From NCBI RefSeq assembly GCF_000389965.1, contig NC_021191.1, forward strand, positions 7,379,501 through 7,443,500: DNA of 64,000 nucleotides. The letters run 5' to 3'. Below are positions 52,553 to 60,835 of the stretch, in pieces (the first letter of the stretch is position 1; each line of letters begins with the position of its first letter). The notes beneath the pieces were generated by a model. That model had not been told where the DNA came from. It saw nothing but the letters and a program-made list of their open reading frames with translations, and searched no databases. The position numbers were made by a program, and so were the translations under genes. This DNA comes from Actinoplanes sp. N902-109 (GTDB lineage Bacteria > Actinomycetota > Actinomycetes > Mycobacteriales > Micromonosporaceae).

Positions 52553-53791
52553 ATGAGAATCAACCGGGTGGGACTGGGAATCGCGGCGCTGCTGACGCTG
52601 GTCGGCGTGCCCGCCGGGCTGGCGATCACCGGCGGCACTGTGGATCCTGCCATCACCGCGCCGCTCGCCGTCCTGCTGGCCGGGCTGGTGCTGCTGGTGC
52701 GGCGATGGCCGGTGACCGTGCTGCTGGTGTTGGTGCTCTCCATCGCCGCGCTGCGGGCCGCCGATCTGGTGGGGTCGGGGTGGGTGTGGCCGGCGACCGC
52801 GGCGTTTGTCGTCGTCATGGTGGACGGCCGGATCCGCACCGCGATCGTCGTCGGCGTGGTGACGCTCTGGTATGCGTTCGTGTGGGAGCACTACGTCGAG
52901 CTGATGTCGTTCGACTTCGCGGCCGGCCGGGTCGGCAGCGAGGCGCTGTGGCTGGCCGCTGTGCTCGCCGTGACCCACGCCTATCTGAGCACCCGCCGCT
53001 GGCAGGAGGAGGTCGCCTCCCGGCTCCAGCAGTCGCTGAAGGAGCAGGAGCTGGACGCGCGCCGCCGCCGGGCCGAGGAACGGGTCGACATCGCCCGCGA
53101 CCTGCACGACGTGGTCGCGCACACGCTGGCCGTGGTCGGGGTCCACCTCAACGTCGCGCTGGACGCCTTCGACGAGGAGCCGGAGGAGGCCCGGGGTGCC
53201 GTCCGGCTGGCTCAGGACGTCCGCGGCCGGGCGATGGACGATTTGCAGACCCTCGTCGGCGTGCTGCGGCGCGACGACGGCGACCGGGCACACGGTCCGG
53301 TGCAGCTCGACACGCTGCTGGATGCGATCCGCACGGCGGGCCTCGACGTGCGCCTGATCGAGACCGGCGAGCGCATCGATGCGCCGGCGCCGGTTGCCAC
53401 CGCCGTGCATCGCGTGGTGCAGGAGGCGCTGACCAACACGGTCCGGCATGCCCGGGCGAGCAGCGCCACGGTGAGCGTGCACTACCTGCCCGACGCGGTG
53501 ACGGTGGAGATTGCCGACAATGGCAGTGGCGGCAGCGAAGGCACCCTGACGGAAGGGCACGGCATCATGGGGATGCGCGAACGGGTTGCGGCGCTCGGCG
53601 GAGCTCTCACGGCGCGAGCGGCTCCCGGCGGCGGCTTCGTCGTCCGGGCAAGCTTGCCGGTGTCCCCACCCGCAACGCCGGGGCCCCCACCCGCAACGCC
53701 GGTGGAGCCGCCCGCAGCGCCGGTGTTCCCGCCCGCGGTGCCGGTGGAGCCGCCCGAGCCGCCCGTTGCGGCGCCCGGGGCGCCGGCATGA
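52553..53791 (+). CDS. Sensor histidine kinase, NarL-type (HisKA_3)
   Basis: A 412-residue membrane sensor. Four or five hydrophobic segments (residues 5-130) with very short loops suggest sensing within the membrane. A short coiled linker precedes the dimerisation helix, whose phosphorylated histidine is H185 in ARDLHDVVAHTL. The ATPase domain has VVQEALTNTVRHA (N box), VEIADNGSGG and GHGIMGMRERV. The last 45 residues are a Pro/Ala/Val-rich tail with no known domain, encoded by a short DNA repeat. It overlaps the response-regulator gene by 4 bases. Confidence 0.93.
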   Translation: MRINRVGLGIAALLTLVGVPAGLAITGGTVDPAITAPLAVLLAGLVLLVRRWPVTVLLVLVLSIAALRAADLVGSGWVWPATAAFVVVMVDGRIRTAIVVGVVTLWYAFVWEHYVELMSFDFAAGRVGSEALWLAAVLAVTHAYLSTRRWQEEVASRLQQSLKEQELDARRRRAEERVDIARDLHDVVAHTLAVVGVHLNVALDAFDEEPEEARGAVRLAQDVRGRAMDDLQTLVGVLRRDDGDRAHGPVQLDTLLDAIRTAGLDVRLIETGERIDAPAPVATAVHRVVQEALTNTVRHARASSATVSVHYLPDAVTVEIADNGSGGSEGTLTEGHGIMGMRERVAALGGALTARAAPGGGFVVRASLPVSPPATPGPPPATPVEPPAAPVFPPAVPVEPPEPPVAAPGAPA

Positions 53792-54453
53792 CGATCAGCG
53801 TGCTGCTCGCCGACGATCAGCATCTCGTGCGGGCGGGCTTTCGCAGCCTGCTCAAGCGGGACAAGCAGATCGTGGTCGCCGGTGAGGCCGCCACCGGCGA
53901 CGAGGCCGTGCGCACGGCTCGCACACTCCGGCCCGACGTGGTGCTGATGGACATCCGGATGCCGGGTCTGGACGGGATCGAGGCGACCCGGCGGATCGTC
54001 CTGGACCCGGCGCTGCCGCACTGCCGGGTCGTCATCCTGACGACGTTCGAGACCGACGAGTACGTCTTCGCCGCGCTGGCCGCCGGGGCGAGCGGCTTCC
54101 TCACCAAGGAGGTGGAGCCGGAGGGGCTGCGGCATGCCGTGCGGGTCGTCGCGGCGGGCGAGGCGCTGCTCTCCCCCAGCGTCACCCGCCGGGTGGTGAG
54201 CCGGTTCGCGCACCGGCCGGTGCCGGTGTCCCCGGCGCCCGACCGGCTGACCCAGCTCACCGCGCGGGAGCTCGAGGTGGTGCGGCTGGTCGCCGAAGGG
54301 CTGTCGAACGACGAGGTCGCGCGCGAACTCGTGATCAGCCCGTTGACCGCGAAGACCCACATCACCCGGGCAATCGGCAAGCTCGGGGTCCGCGACCGGG
54401 TGCAGCTGGTGATCCTGGCGTACCGGGAAGGCCTGGTGGGGAGGCCGGGCTGA
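53788..54453 (+). CDS. Response regulator, NarL/LuxR family
   Basis: A 221-residue DNA-binding partner of the preceding kinase. The receiver domain has the acidic pair D9-D10, the phosphorylation site D55 in VVLMDIRMPG, a conserved Thr in ILTTFE and Lys in FLTKEVEP. A LuxR-type HTH (LTARELEVVRLVAEGLSN, then SPLTAKTHITRAIGKL) ends the protein. Its TGA stop forms the first three bases of the LacI-type operator at 54451. The regulated genes are not evident; the GH92 gene directly downstream has its own promoter. Confidence 0.93.
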   Translation: MTISVLLADDQHLVRAGFRSLLKRDKQIVVAGEAATGDEAVRTARTLRPDVVLMDIRMPGLDGIEATRRIVLDPALPHCRVVILTTFETDEYVFAALAAGASGFLTKEVEPEGLRHAVRVVAAGEALLSPSVTRRVVSRFAHRPVPVSPAPDRLTQLTARELEVVRLVAEGLSNDEVARELVISPLTAKTHITRAIGKLGVRDRVQLVILAYREGLVGRPG

Positions 54454-54464
54454 CATCGATGTCA
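54451..54464. promoter_or_regulatory. LacI-family operator upstream of the GH92 gene
   Basis: TGACATCGATGTCA is a 14-bp perfect palindrome; 13 of 14 bases equal the site at the lacI promoter. It lies just upstream of a candidate promoter, TTGCTT (54473-54478), 17 bases, TAACGA (54496-54501). A weaker inverted repeat, TGACA then TGTCG around 54490-54509, overlaps that -10 element. Confidence 0.7.
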
Positions 54465-54616
54465 GAGAAGTCTTGCTTATCGACGCACTGACAGATAACG
54501 ATGTGTCGCGGATGTTTCCGCCCGGCCGTCGCCGTGAGCGGAGTTCCGCTCGGTCACCCCGTGCGCCACAAGCGAGCGGGTGTCCCGCCCCGTCCACCCG
54601 GCGACAAGGAGACGGC

Positions 54617-57600
54617 ATGCATCGCCCACGATGGAGTGTCGCAGTGTTATCCGTGAGTCTGGTGGCCGCCGCAGCGGCTGCCACCCCCGGCGGTGCGGCG
54701 CAGGCCGCGGCCGCCACCTCGTTCTCGTCCTCCTTCGAGGCCGGGGATCCGCAGCCGACCTGGACAGACACGGTCGACGGCGACCGCAGCAGCGGCGTCG
54801 ACGGCACCATCGCCGCCGGCATGCCCGGCAGCCTGCGCGCGCACGTCGTCGCGATCGCGGCCAACGCCCAGCCCAACAGCAACGAGGGCGTCACCAACCT
54901 CAACGACGGCGCCCCCGAGACCAAGTGGCTGGTGGACACGCCCACCAGCTGGGCGCAGTACACCCTCGACGCCCCGGCGACGGTCACCAAGTACGCGCTG
55001 ACCTCGGCCAACGACGCTCCCGAGCGGGACCCGCGGGACTGGACGCTGGAGGGCTCCACCGACGGCACCACCTGGACGACCGTCGACACGCAGACCGGGC
55101 AGAGCTTCAGTGACCGGTTCCAGACCAAGACCTACGAGGTCGCCCACCCCGGTTCGTTCGCCGTCTACCGGCTGACCATCACCGGGCACCCGTCGGGCAA
55201 CCTCACCCAGCTCGCCGATCTCGAGCTCGCCGACGACAACGTCACGCCGCCGCCCACCGGGCCGATGCAGAGCCGGGTCGGCAACGGGCCGGCCAGCTCG
55301 CCGACCGCCAGGACCGGGGTCGGCTACACCGGGCTCAAGGCGTTCCAGATCGCCGGCCGGCAGACCGCCGAGGGGCACGGGTTCTCGTACAACAAGGTGT
55401 TCGACGTCGACGTCAAAGTCACCGCCGACACCGAGCTGTCCTACCTCGTGCTGCCCGAGTTCACCCGCGGCGACCTGAGCAACCCGGCCACGTACACCGC
55501 GGTCGACCTGGCGTTCACCGACGGCACCCGGCTGTCGCAGCTGGGCGCGATCGACCAGAACGGCGCCGTGGTCAGCCCGGCCGCGCAGGGCGCGTCCAAG
55601 ACGCTCTACACCCAGCAGTGGAACAAGCGGACCAGCCGGATCGGCTCGGTGGCCGCGGGCAAGACCGTCGACCGCATCCTGGTCGGCTATGACAAGCCGA
55701 GCGGCCCGGCCAGGTTCCGCGCCTGGTACGACGACATCACCCTCAAGGAGGTGGCGCCGGCCAAGCCGCGGGCACACCTCTCGGAGTACGTCGAGACCCG
55801 CCGGGGCACCCAGTCGTCGGGCGACTTCTCGCGGGGCAACAACTTCCCGGCCACCGCGGTGCCGCACGGCTTCAACTTCTGGACCCCGGAGACCAACGCC
55901 GGCACCACCTCCTGGCTGTACGAGTACCACCGCGCGAACAACGCCGCCAACCGCCCGGCGTTGCAGGCGTTCGCGGCGAGCCACGAGCCCAGCCCGTGGA
56001 TGGGTGACCGGCAGACGTTCCAGGTCATGCCGTCGGAGGCGACCGGCACCCCGGACGCCGGCCGGAGCACCCGGGCGCTCGCGTTCGGTCACGAGAACGA
56101 GGTCGCCAAGCCGTACTACTACGGCGTGACGTTCGATAGCGGGCTCAAGACCGAGCTCGCCCCGACCGATCACGGCGCGTTGTTCCAGTTCACGTTTACC
56201 GGCGACAGCGGCAACCTGATCTTCGACAACGTGAACAACAACGCCGGGCTGACCATCGACGCGGCGAACAACGCGGTCAGCGGCTACTCCGACGTCGCCA
56301 GCGGGCTGTCCAACGGCGCGAGCCGGATGTTCATGTACGCCACCATCGACGGCCCGATCACCGCGAGCGGCATGCTGCCCACCGGCAACCGCCCGTCGAC
56401 CGGCTATGTCAAGGTCGGCGCCAAGACGGTGACGATGCGCATCGCCACGTCGCTGATCAGCGTCGCCCAGGCCAAGCACAACCTGGAGCTGGAGCTGGCG
56501 GCGGGCAGCACGCTCGGCTCGGTGCGCGAGCAGGCACAGCGGGCCTGGGACGCCAAGATGCACACCGTCGAGGTCGAGGGCGCGACCGAGGACCAGCTGG
56601 TCACCCTGTATTCCAACCTCTACCGGCTGTTCCTCTACCCCAACTCGGCGTACGAGAACACCGGCACCGCGGCGGCCCCGAAGTACCAGCACGCCGTGCA
56701 GTCGGCGGTGACCAGCCCGGCCAGCACGCCCACCGAGACGGGTGCGGCGGTCAAGGACGGCAAGGTCTATGTCAACAACGGCTTCTGGGACACCTACCGC
56801 ACCACCTGGCCGGCGTACTCGCTGCTCACCCCGGCCGAGGCGGGCGAGATGGTCAACGGGTTCCTGCAGCAGTACAAGGACGGTGGCTGGGTGGCGCGCT
56901 GGTCCTCCCCGGGCTACGCGAACCTGATGGTCGGCACCAGCTCGGATGTCGCCTTCGCGGACGCCTACCTCAAGGGCGTGCCGGACATCGACGTCGAAGC
57001 GGCTTACAACGCGGCGCTGAAGAACGCGACCGTCGCGCCGCCCAACCAGAACGTCGGCCGCAAGGCGCTCAACACGTCCATCTTCAAGGGCTACACCCCG
57101 CTCGACGCGACCGGTGAGGCCATGTCGTGGGCGATGGACGGCTACATCAACGACTTCGGCATCGCCAACATGGCCGCCGCGCTGGCCAAGAAGGGCGGTC
57201 CGAAGGCAGCGGAATACCGGGAACAGGCCGAGTACTTCCGCAACCGCGCGCTGAACTACGTGAACATGTTCGACCCCTCGGTCAACTTCTTCCAGGGCAA
57301 GGACAGCGCGGGCAACTGGCGCAACCCGCCGTCCACGTACGACCCGCGGGTGTGGGGTTACGACTACACCGAGACCGACGGCTGGAACATGGCGTTCCAC
57401 GTGCCGCAGGACGGTCAGGGCCTGGCCAACCTGTACGGCGGCAAGGACGGGCTGGCCAAGAAGCTGGATCAGTTCTTCGCCACGCCGGAGACGGCCACGT
57501 TCGTCGGCTCGTACGGCGGCACGATCCACGAGATGCTCGAGGCCCGCGACGTACGGATGGGTCAGTGGGGCTTCAGCAACCAGCCGTCCCACCACATCCC

Positions 57601-58876
57601 CTACATGTACGACTACGCCGGTCAGCCGTACAAGACGCAGGCGATCGTGCGTGAGGCGATGTCCCGGCTGTACCTGGGCAGCGAGATCGGCCAGGGCTAC
57701 CCGGGCGACGAGGACAACGGCGAGATGAGTGCGTGGGGTGTGTTCAGCGCGCTGGGCTTCTACCCGTTGCAGATGGGCAGCCCGCAGTACGCGATCGGCT
57801 CGCCGCTGTTCAAGAAGGCAACGGTCGACCTGGGCAACGGCAGGAAGATCGTGGTCAACGCGCGCAACAACAGCAGCAAGAACGTGTACGTCCAGTCGCT
57901 GAAGGTCAACGGCAAGGCGTACACCTCGACCTCGCTGCCGCACGACGTGCTGGCCAAGGGCGCGACGCTCGACTTCGTCATGGGGCCGCAGCCGTCGACG
58001 TGGGGCACCGGCACGAACGACGCCCCGCCGTCGATCACCACCGGGGATGCGGTGGCCACCCCGCTGCGCGACCTGACTGGGGCGGGCAAGGGTACGGCGT
58101 CGGACCCGGCGCTGGTCGACGACACCTCGGACACCCGCGCCGTGTTCACCACCGCCACGCCGTCGTGGACCTACACGTTCGCGGGCGGCGGGCAGCAGGC
58201 CGACTACTACACCCTCACCTCCGGTGCGGTCGCCGGTGACCCGAAGTCCTGGAAGCTGTCCGGCTCGTACGACGGCACGACCTGGACCACGATCGACGAG
58301 CGCAGCAATCAGACGTTCGACTGGCGGTTGCAGACCAGGCCGTTCAAGATCGCCAAGCCGGGGCACTACGCGCGGTACCGGCTCGACGTCACGGCGAACA
58401 CCGGCGAGGCGACCACCACGCTGGCCGAGATCGAGCTGCTGGGCCGGCCGGCCCCGGCGTGCACCACGACGATCGCCGACAAGGTGGTCGGCGCGGTGTC
58501 GGTGAAGTCCGGCGTCACCTGCATCACGTCGGGTGCGACAGTCACCGGGCTGGTCACGGTGAGCAAGGGCGCTTCGCTCTACGTCTCCGGGTCGACGCTG
58601 CGCGCGGCGGTCACCGCCACCGGCGCGGGCACGGTCTCGCTGCTCGGCGCGACCGTCAACGGTCCGGTCACGGTCACCGGCTCGGGTCCCGTACAGCTGG
58701 AGAACTCCAGCATCAAGGGGCCGGTCACCCTGCTGGCCAACAGGACCGCGACGGTGGTCGCGGGTGACACGGTCAACGGACCGCTGACCTGCTCCGGCAA
58801 CCAGCCGGCGCCGGTGGACAACGGTCTGAGGACCGCGGGCACCGGCCTGCGCCTGGGCCAGTGCGCCAAGCTGTGA
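54617..58876 (+). CDS. Secreted GH92 alpha-mannosidase-type enzyme with two discoidin-like domains
   Basis: A 1419-residue exported enzyme. The signal peptide ends near residue 33. An F5/8 type C-like carbohydrate-binding domain covers about 60-210, a beta-sandwich linker 220-385, and the GH92 N-terminal and catalytic regions about 390-1130. The GH92 signature is at 1029-1040 (PGDEDNGEMSAW, then FSALGFYPLQMGSPQYAIGSP). A second F5/8 C-like domain lies near 1170-1290, with a threonine/valine-rich beta-helix-like tail. GH92 enzymes are Ca-dependent exo-alpha-mannosidases active on glycoproteins or mannans. AAGGAG precedes the ATG. The LacI-type operator upstream points to substrate-induced expression. 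Confidence 0.93.
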   Translation: MHRPRWSVAVLSVSLVAAAAAATPGGAAQAAAATSFSSSFEAGDPQPTWTDTVDGDRSSGVDGTIAAGMPGSLRAHVVAIAANAQPNSNEGVTNLNDGAPETKWLVDTPTSWAQYTLDAPATVTKYALTSANDAPERDPRDWTLEGSTDGTTWTTVDTQTGQSFSDRFQTKTYEVAHPGSFAVYRLTITGHPSGNLTQLADLELADDNVTPPPTGPMQSRVGNGPASSPTARTGVGYTGLKAFQIAGRQTAEGHGFSYNKVFDVDVKVTADTELSYLVLPEFTRGDLSNPATYTAVDLAFTDGTRLSQLGAIDQNGAVVSPAAQGASKTLYTQQWNKRTSRIGSVAAGKTVDRILVGYDKPSGPARFRAWYDDITLKEVAPAKPRAHLSEYVETRRGTQSSGDFSRGNNFPATAVPHGFNFWTPETNAGTTSWLYEYHRANNAANRPALQAFAASHEPSPWMGDRQTFQVMPSEATGTPDAGRSTRALAFGHENEVAKPYYYGVTFDSGLKTELAPTDHGALFQFTFTGDSGNLIFDNVNNNAGLTIDAANNAVSGYSDVASGLSNGASRMFMYATIDGPITASGMLPTGNRPSTGYVKVGAKTVTMRIATSLISVAQAKHNLELELAAGSTLGSVREQAQRAWDAKMHTVEVEGATEDQLVTLYSNLYRLFLYPNSAYENTGTAAAPKYQHAVQSAVTSPASTPTETGAAVKDGKVYVNNGFWDTYRTTWPAYSLLTPAEAGEMVNGFLQQYKDGGWVARWSSPGYANLMVGTSSDVAFADAYLKGVPDIDVEAAYNAALKNATVAPPNQNVGRKALNTSIFKGYTPLDATGEAMSWAMDGYINDFGIANMAAALAKKGGPKAAEYREQAEYFRNRALNYVNMFDPSVNFFQGKDSAGNWRNPPSTYDPRVWGYDYTETDGWNMAFHVPQDGQGLANLYGGKDGLAKKLDQFFATPETATFVGSYGGTIHEMLEARDVRMGQWGFSNQPSHHIPYMYDYAGQPYKTQAIVREAMSRLYLGSEIGQGYPGDEDNGEMSAWGVFSALGFYPLQMGSPQYAIGSPLFKKATVDLGNGRKIVVNARNNSSKNVYVQSLKVNGKAYTSTSLPHDVLAKGATLDFVMGPQPSTWGTGTNDAPPSITTGDAVATPLRDLTGAGKGTASDPALVDDTSDTRAVFTTATPSWTYTFAGGGQQADYYTLTSGAVAGDPKSWKLSGSYDGTTWTTIDERSNQTFDWRLQTRPFKIAKPGHYARYRLDVTANTGEATTTLAEIELLGRPAPACTTTIADKVVGAVSVKSGVTCITSGATVTGLVTVSKGASLYVSGSTLRAAVTATGAGTVSLLGATVNGPVTVTGSGPVQLENSSIKGPVTLLANRTATVVAGDTVNGPLTCSGNQPAPVDNGLRTAGTGLRLGQCAKL

Positions 58877-58889
58877 CAGCCGGCTGAGA

Positions 58890-59036
58890 GCGCCGCGGCC
58901 CGACACGAAGGCCGCGGCGCTGAACGGCACCGCACCCCTGCACCGAGCGCCGGGGCCTGACACGAAGGGCCGCGGCGTTGAACGGCACCGCACCCCTGCA
59001 CAGAGCGCCGCGGCCCGCACGGAGGGCCGCGGCGCT
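58890..59036 (+). terminator. Tandem triplicated terminator hairpins
   Basis: Three copies of an approximately 57-bp unit. Each contains a G+C hairpin: GCGCCGCGGCC with GGCCGCGGCGC (58890-58920), a weaker copy at 58947-58977, and AGCGCCGCGGCCC with GGGCCGCGGCGCT (59004-59036). The connecting sequence GAACGGCACCGCACCCCTG is identical in both spacers. The last hairpin is followed by TTTAC and ends two bases before the -10 element of the next gene. Confidence 0.75.
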
Positions 59037-59037
59037 T

Positions 59038-59043
59038 TACTGT
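59038..59043 (+). promoter_or_regulatory. -10 element of a leaderless promoter for the PPOX gene
   Basis: TACTGT ends 6 bases before ATG 59050. It directly follows the third terminator hairpin. Confidence 0.55.
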
Positions 59044-59049
59044 GCAGAC

Positions 59050-59475
59050 ATGTCTGATGACGATCTGTGGAATGCGATCGCGGCCGCCGACCTGTGCACG
59101 CTGGCAACCATCAAGAAGGACGGCCGCCCCCAACTCTCCGACGTCAACTACACGGCCGACGCGGCCACGCGCACGCTGCGCATCTCGACGCGGGCCGGAC
59201 TGGCCAAGGTGCACAACCTGCGGCGCGACCCGCGTGCCAGCATCCGGGTCGGGCCGCCCGACGGTGGCTATGTGAGCGCCGAGGTGACGGCCTCGATGTC
59301 GGCGCCGGCGGCCGACGAGCACGACGCGGTCGTCGAGGAACTCGTCGAGATGTACCGCCTGATCGGCAAGAAGGAACACCCCGACTGGGCCGACTACCGC
59401 CGGGCGATGGTCGCGGACGGCCGGCTCGTGCTGCGGCTCACCGTCGAGCGGCTGTACGGATGGGTGATCGGCTGA
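59050..59475 (+). CDS. PPOX-class F420/FMN-dependent protein
   Basis: A 141-residue protein with the split-barrel flavin-binding fold. ADLCTLATIKKDGRPQLSDVNY and the RAGLAKVHNLRRDPRASIRV segment are typical of the actinobacterial F420-binding pyridoxamine-oxidase-like group. Such enzymes reduce or bind small molecules with F420 or FMN; the substrate is unknown. Leaderless start. No operon partners. Confidence 0.87.
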   Translation: MSDDDLWNAIAAADLCTLATIKKDGRPQLSDVNYTADAATRTLRISTRAGLAKVHNLRRDPRASIRVGPPDGGYVSAEVTASMSAPAADEHDAVVEELVEMYRLIGKKEHPDWADYRRAMVADGRLVLRLTVERLYGWVIG

Positions 59476-59540
59476 CCGGTCCGCTCGCGGTGGTGCACCC
59501 CGGGCCGTTGCGCCACAGCTCGGCCCGGTGCCCTCGGCGA

Positions 59541-59764
59541 GCCGCGCGGCTCGCCGACGACGGCTGGAACGTCATGGCAACGATGCGGCACCCCGGCACG
59601 GCGTGGGAGGACGAGCGGGTGCAGGTGGTGCCGCGCGGCGTGCTCCGGTACGAGCTTCAGCGGTTCGGCATCAGGGTCGAGCGGATCGAGCCAGGGGTGA
59701 TCAGAACCGGCTTCGGCGGACGGTCGATGGACACCTGGGTCGCCGTGGCGCTGCCCGGCCACAC
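59541..59764 (+). pseudogene. Remnant of a short-chain dehydrogenase/reductase gene
   Basis: In one frame two SDR pieces are joined: an N-terminal fragment ARLADDGWNVMATMRHPG and a late fragment VLRYELQRFGIRVERIEPG then VIRTGFGGRSMDTW. The glycine-rich TGxxxGIG start and the catalytic Ser-Tyr-Lys region between them are missing. A large internal deletion has removed most of the gene. The piece has no start signal and runs into the end of the next gene on the other strand. Confidence 0.6.
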
Positions 59765-59771
59765 CGGGGCG

Positions 59772-60143
59772 CTAGTGGAGGGCGGAGCGGAGCAACTCGT
59801 GCAGCCGGTCGGTGCAGCCGACCAGGCGGCCGGCGATCTCGTCGAAGATGGTGGGGTCGCGGCGCCCGTTCTCCTGCCACATGGCGCGCAGGGCCGTCTG
59901 GGCCTGGGCAAGCTGGGTGGCTGAGGCCTCCACGTAGGCCCGCATCAGCTCACGGTGCCCGGGCGGCGCGAAGTCGACCGAGGCGCGGGCCGCCCGCAGG
60001 GGCTCGCCGGGCACCGCGAAGAGGGCTGCCGCATCCCCGCCGGCGCGGTCGGCCCCGATCCACGCGAGCAGGTGCTCCAACTCGGTCGCGGCCACCGTCA
60101 TGCGGCCGATCGCGGCAAGGGTCTCGACCGCCAGCTTCTGCAT
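59772..60143 (-). CDS. Hypothetical protein, 123 residues
   Basis: A soluble, mostly helical protein without a domain I recognise. Helix-rich stretches such as LAAIGRMTVAATELEHLLAWIG and IAGRLVGCTDRLHELLRSAL suggest a small helical bundle. ATG 60143 is supported by TAACCT on the minus strand ending 6 bases upstream (leaderless). Two TA-rich promoter signs and natural codon use favour a real gene. Confidence 0.6.
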   Translation of the reverse strand: MQKLAVETLAAIGRMTVAATELEHLLAWIGADRAGGDAAALFAVPGEPLRAARASVDFAPPGHRELMRAYVEASATQLAQAQTALRAMWQENGRRDPTIFDEIAGRLVGCTDRLHELLRSALH

Positions 60144-60149
60144 GCGCCG

Positions 60150-60155
60150 AGGTTA
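60150..60155 (-). promoter_or_regulatory. -10 element of a leaderless promoter for the 123-residue protein
   Basis: On the minus strand TAACCT ends 6 bases before ATG 60143. Confidence 0.5.
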
Positions 60156-60271
60156 GACCCCCGTCCGGGACGCTACCGCGACGGGCTGAGCGGACGCTGT
60201 GCCGCGCACAGCCCGGTCTCAGCGCCCGCGGCCGAGGATCGACGGACATCGTCGAACGAAGTGAGGAAGCC

Positions 60272-60835
60272 ATGACTCGTCTTGCCCGCACCCTCGCAGT
60301 TGTCCTCGCGGCCGGGGCGGTGGTGGTCCCCGCGACCGCTGCCACCGCCGCTGCGCCGGAGCCCGGTTCCGGGTCGTTGCACGGTTCCGGGCGCGTCGTG
60401 TTCCCGCCGACGCCGGCCGACGAGGTGTGGTTCTCGGTGGATGCGCACGCCATCTACGCCGCCGCGGACGGCGGGCCGTTCCCCAGCAGGTCATGGGGCA
60501 CGATGCGGGTCTCGCACCGGTTCACCGACCCGGAACCGGCTGATGTCTGGTACACGCTCACGGTCGATTGTCTGATGACCGGCGGCCACACCGCCACGGT
60601 GACCGGGATCGTGAACGCCGCCGCGCCCGGGGCGGAGAACCTGATCGGGCAGCGGATCGGATTCAGCGTGGCCGACCTGGGGCGCCGCGACGAGGTCGGC
60701 TTCCAGGTGGGGGCCGGCGAGTGCACCGCGCCGGCGACGTACTTCTCCGTGGTCGAGGGCGGGTACCAGGTGCGCGACGGGGACCACTGGCCCGCCCCGG
60801 TCACCCCTCCGAGCGCCAGGTTCGGCGGGCTGTGA
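60272..60835 (+). CDS. Small secreted protein of unknown function
   Basis: A 187-residue exported protein. The signal peptide (LARTLAVVLAAGAVVVPATA) is cleaved near residue 26. The mature part is beta-rich, with two cysteines (CLMTGG near 110 and ECTAPATYFSVVEGG near 150) that may form a disulfide. It ends with EGGYQVRDGDHWPAP. I do not recognise the family. GAGGAAG lies a few bases before ATG. Its last 35 bases overlap the 3' end of the convergent GH35 gene. Confidence 0.7.
   Translation: MTRLARTLAVVLAAGAVVVPATAATAAAPEPGSGSLHGSGRVVFPPTPADEVWFSVDAHAIYAAADGGPFPSRSWGTMRVSHRFTDPEPADVWYTLTVDCLMTGGHTATVTGIVNAAAPGAENLIGQRIGFSVADLGRRDEVGFQVGAGECTAPATYFSVVEGGYQVRDGDHWPAPVTPPSARFGGL

Noticed and set aside
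54647..59107. A 1486-codon open frame antisense to the GH92 gene
   Set aside because: Same codon-bias artefact; no start signal and no domain.
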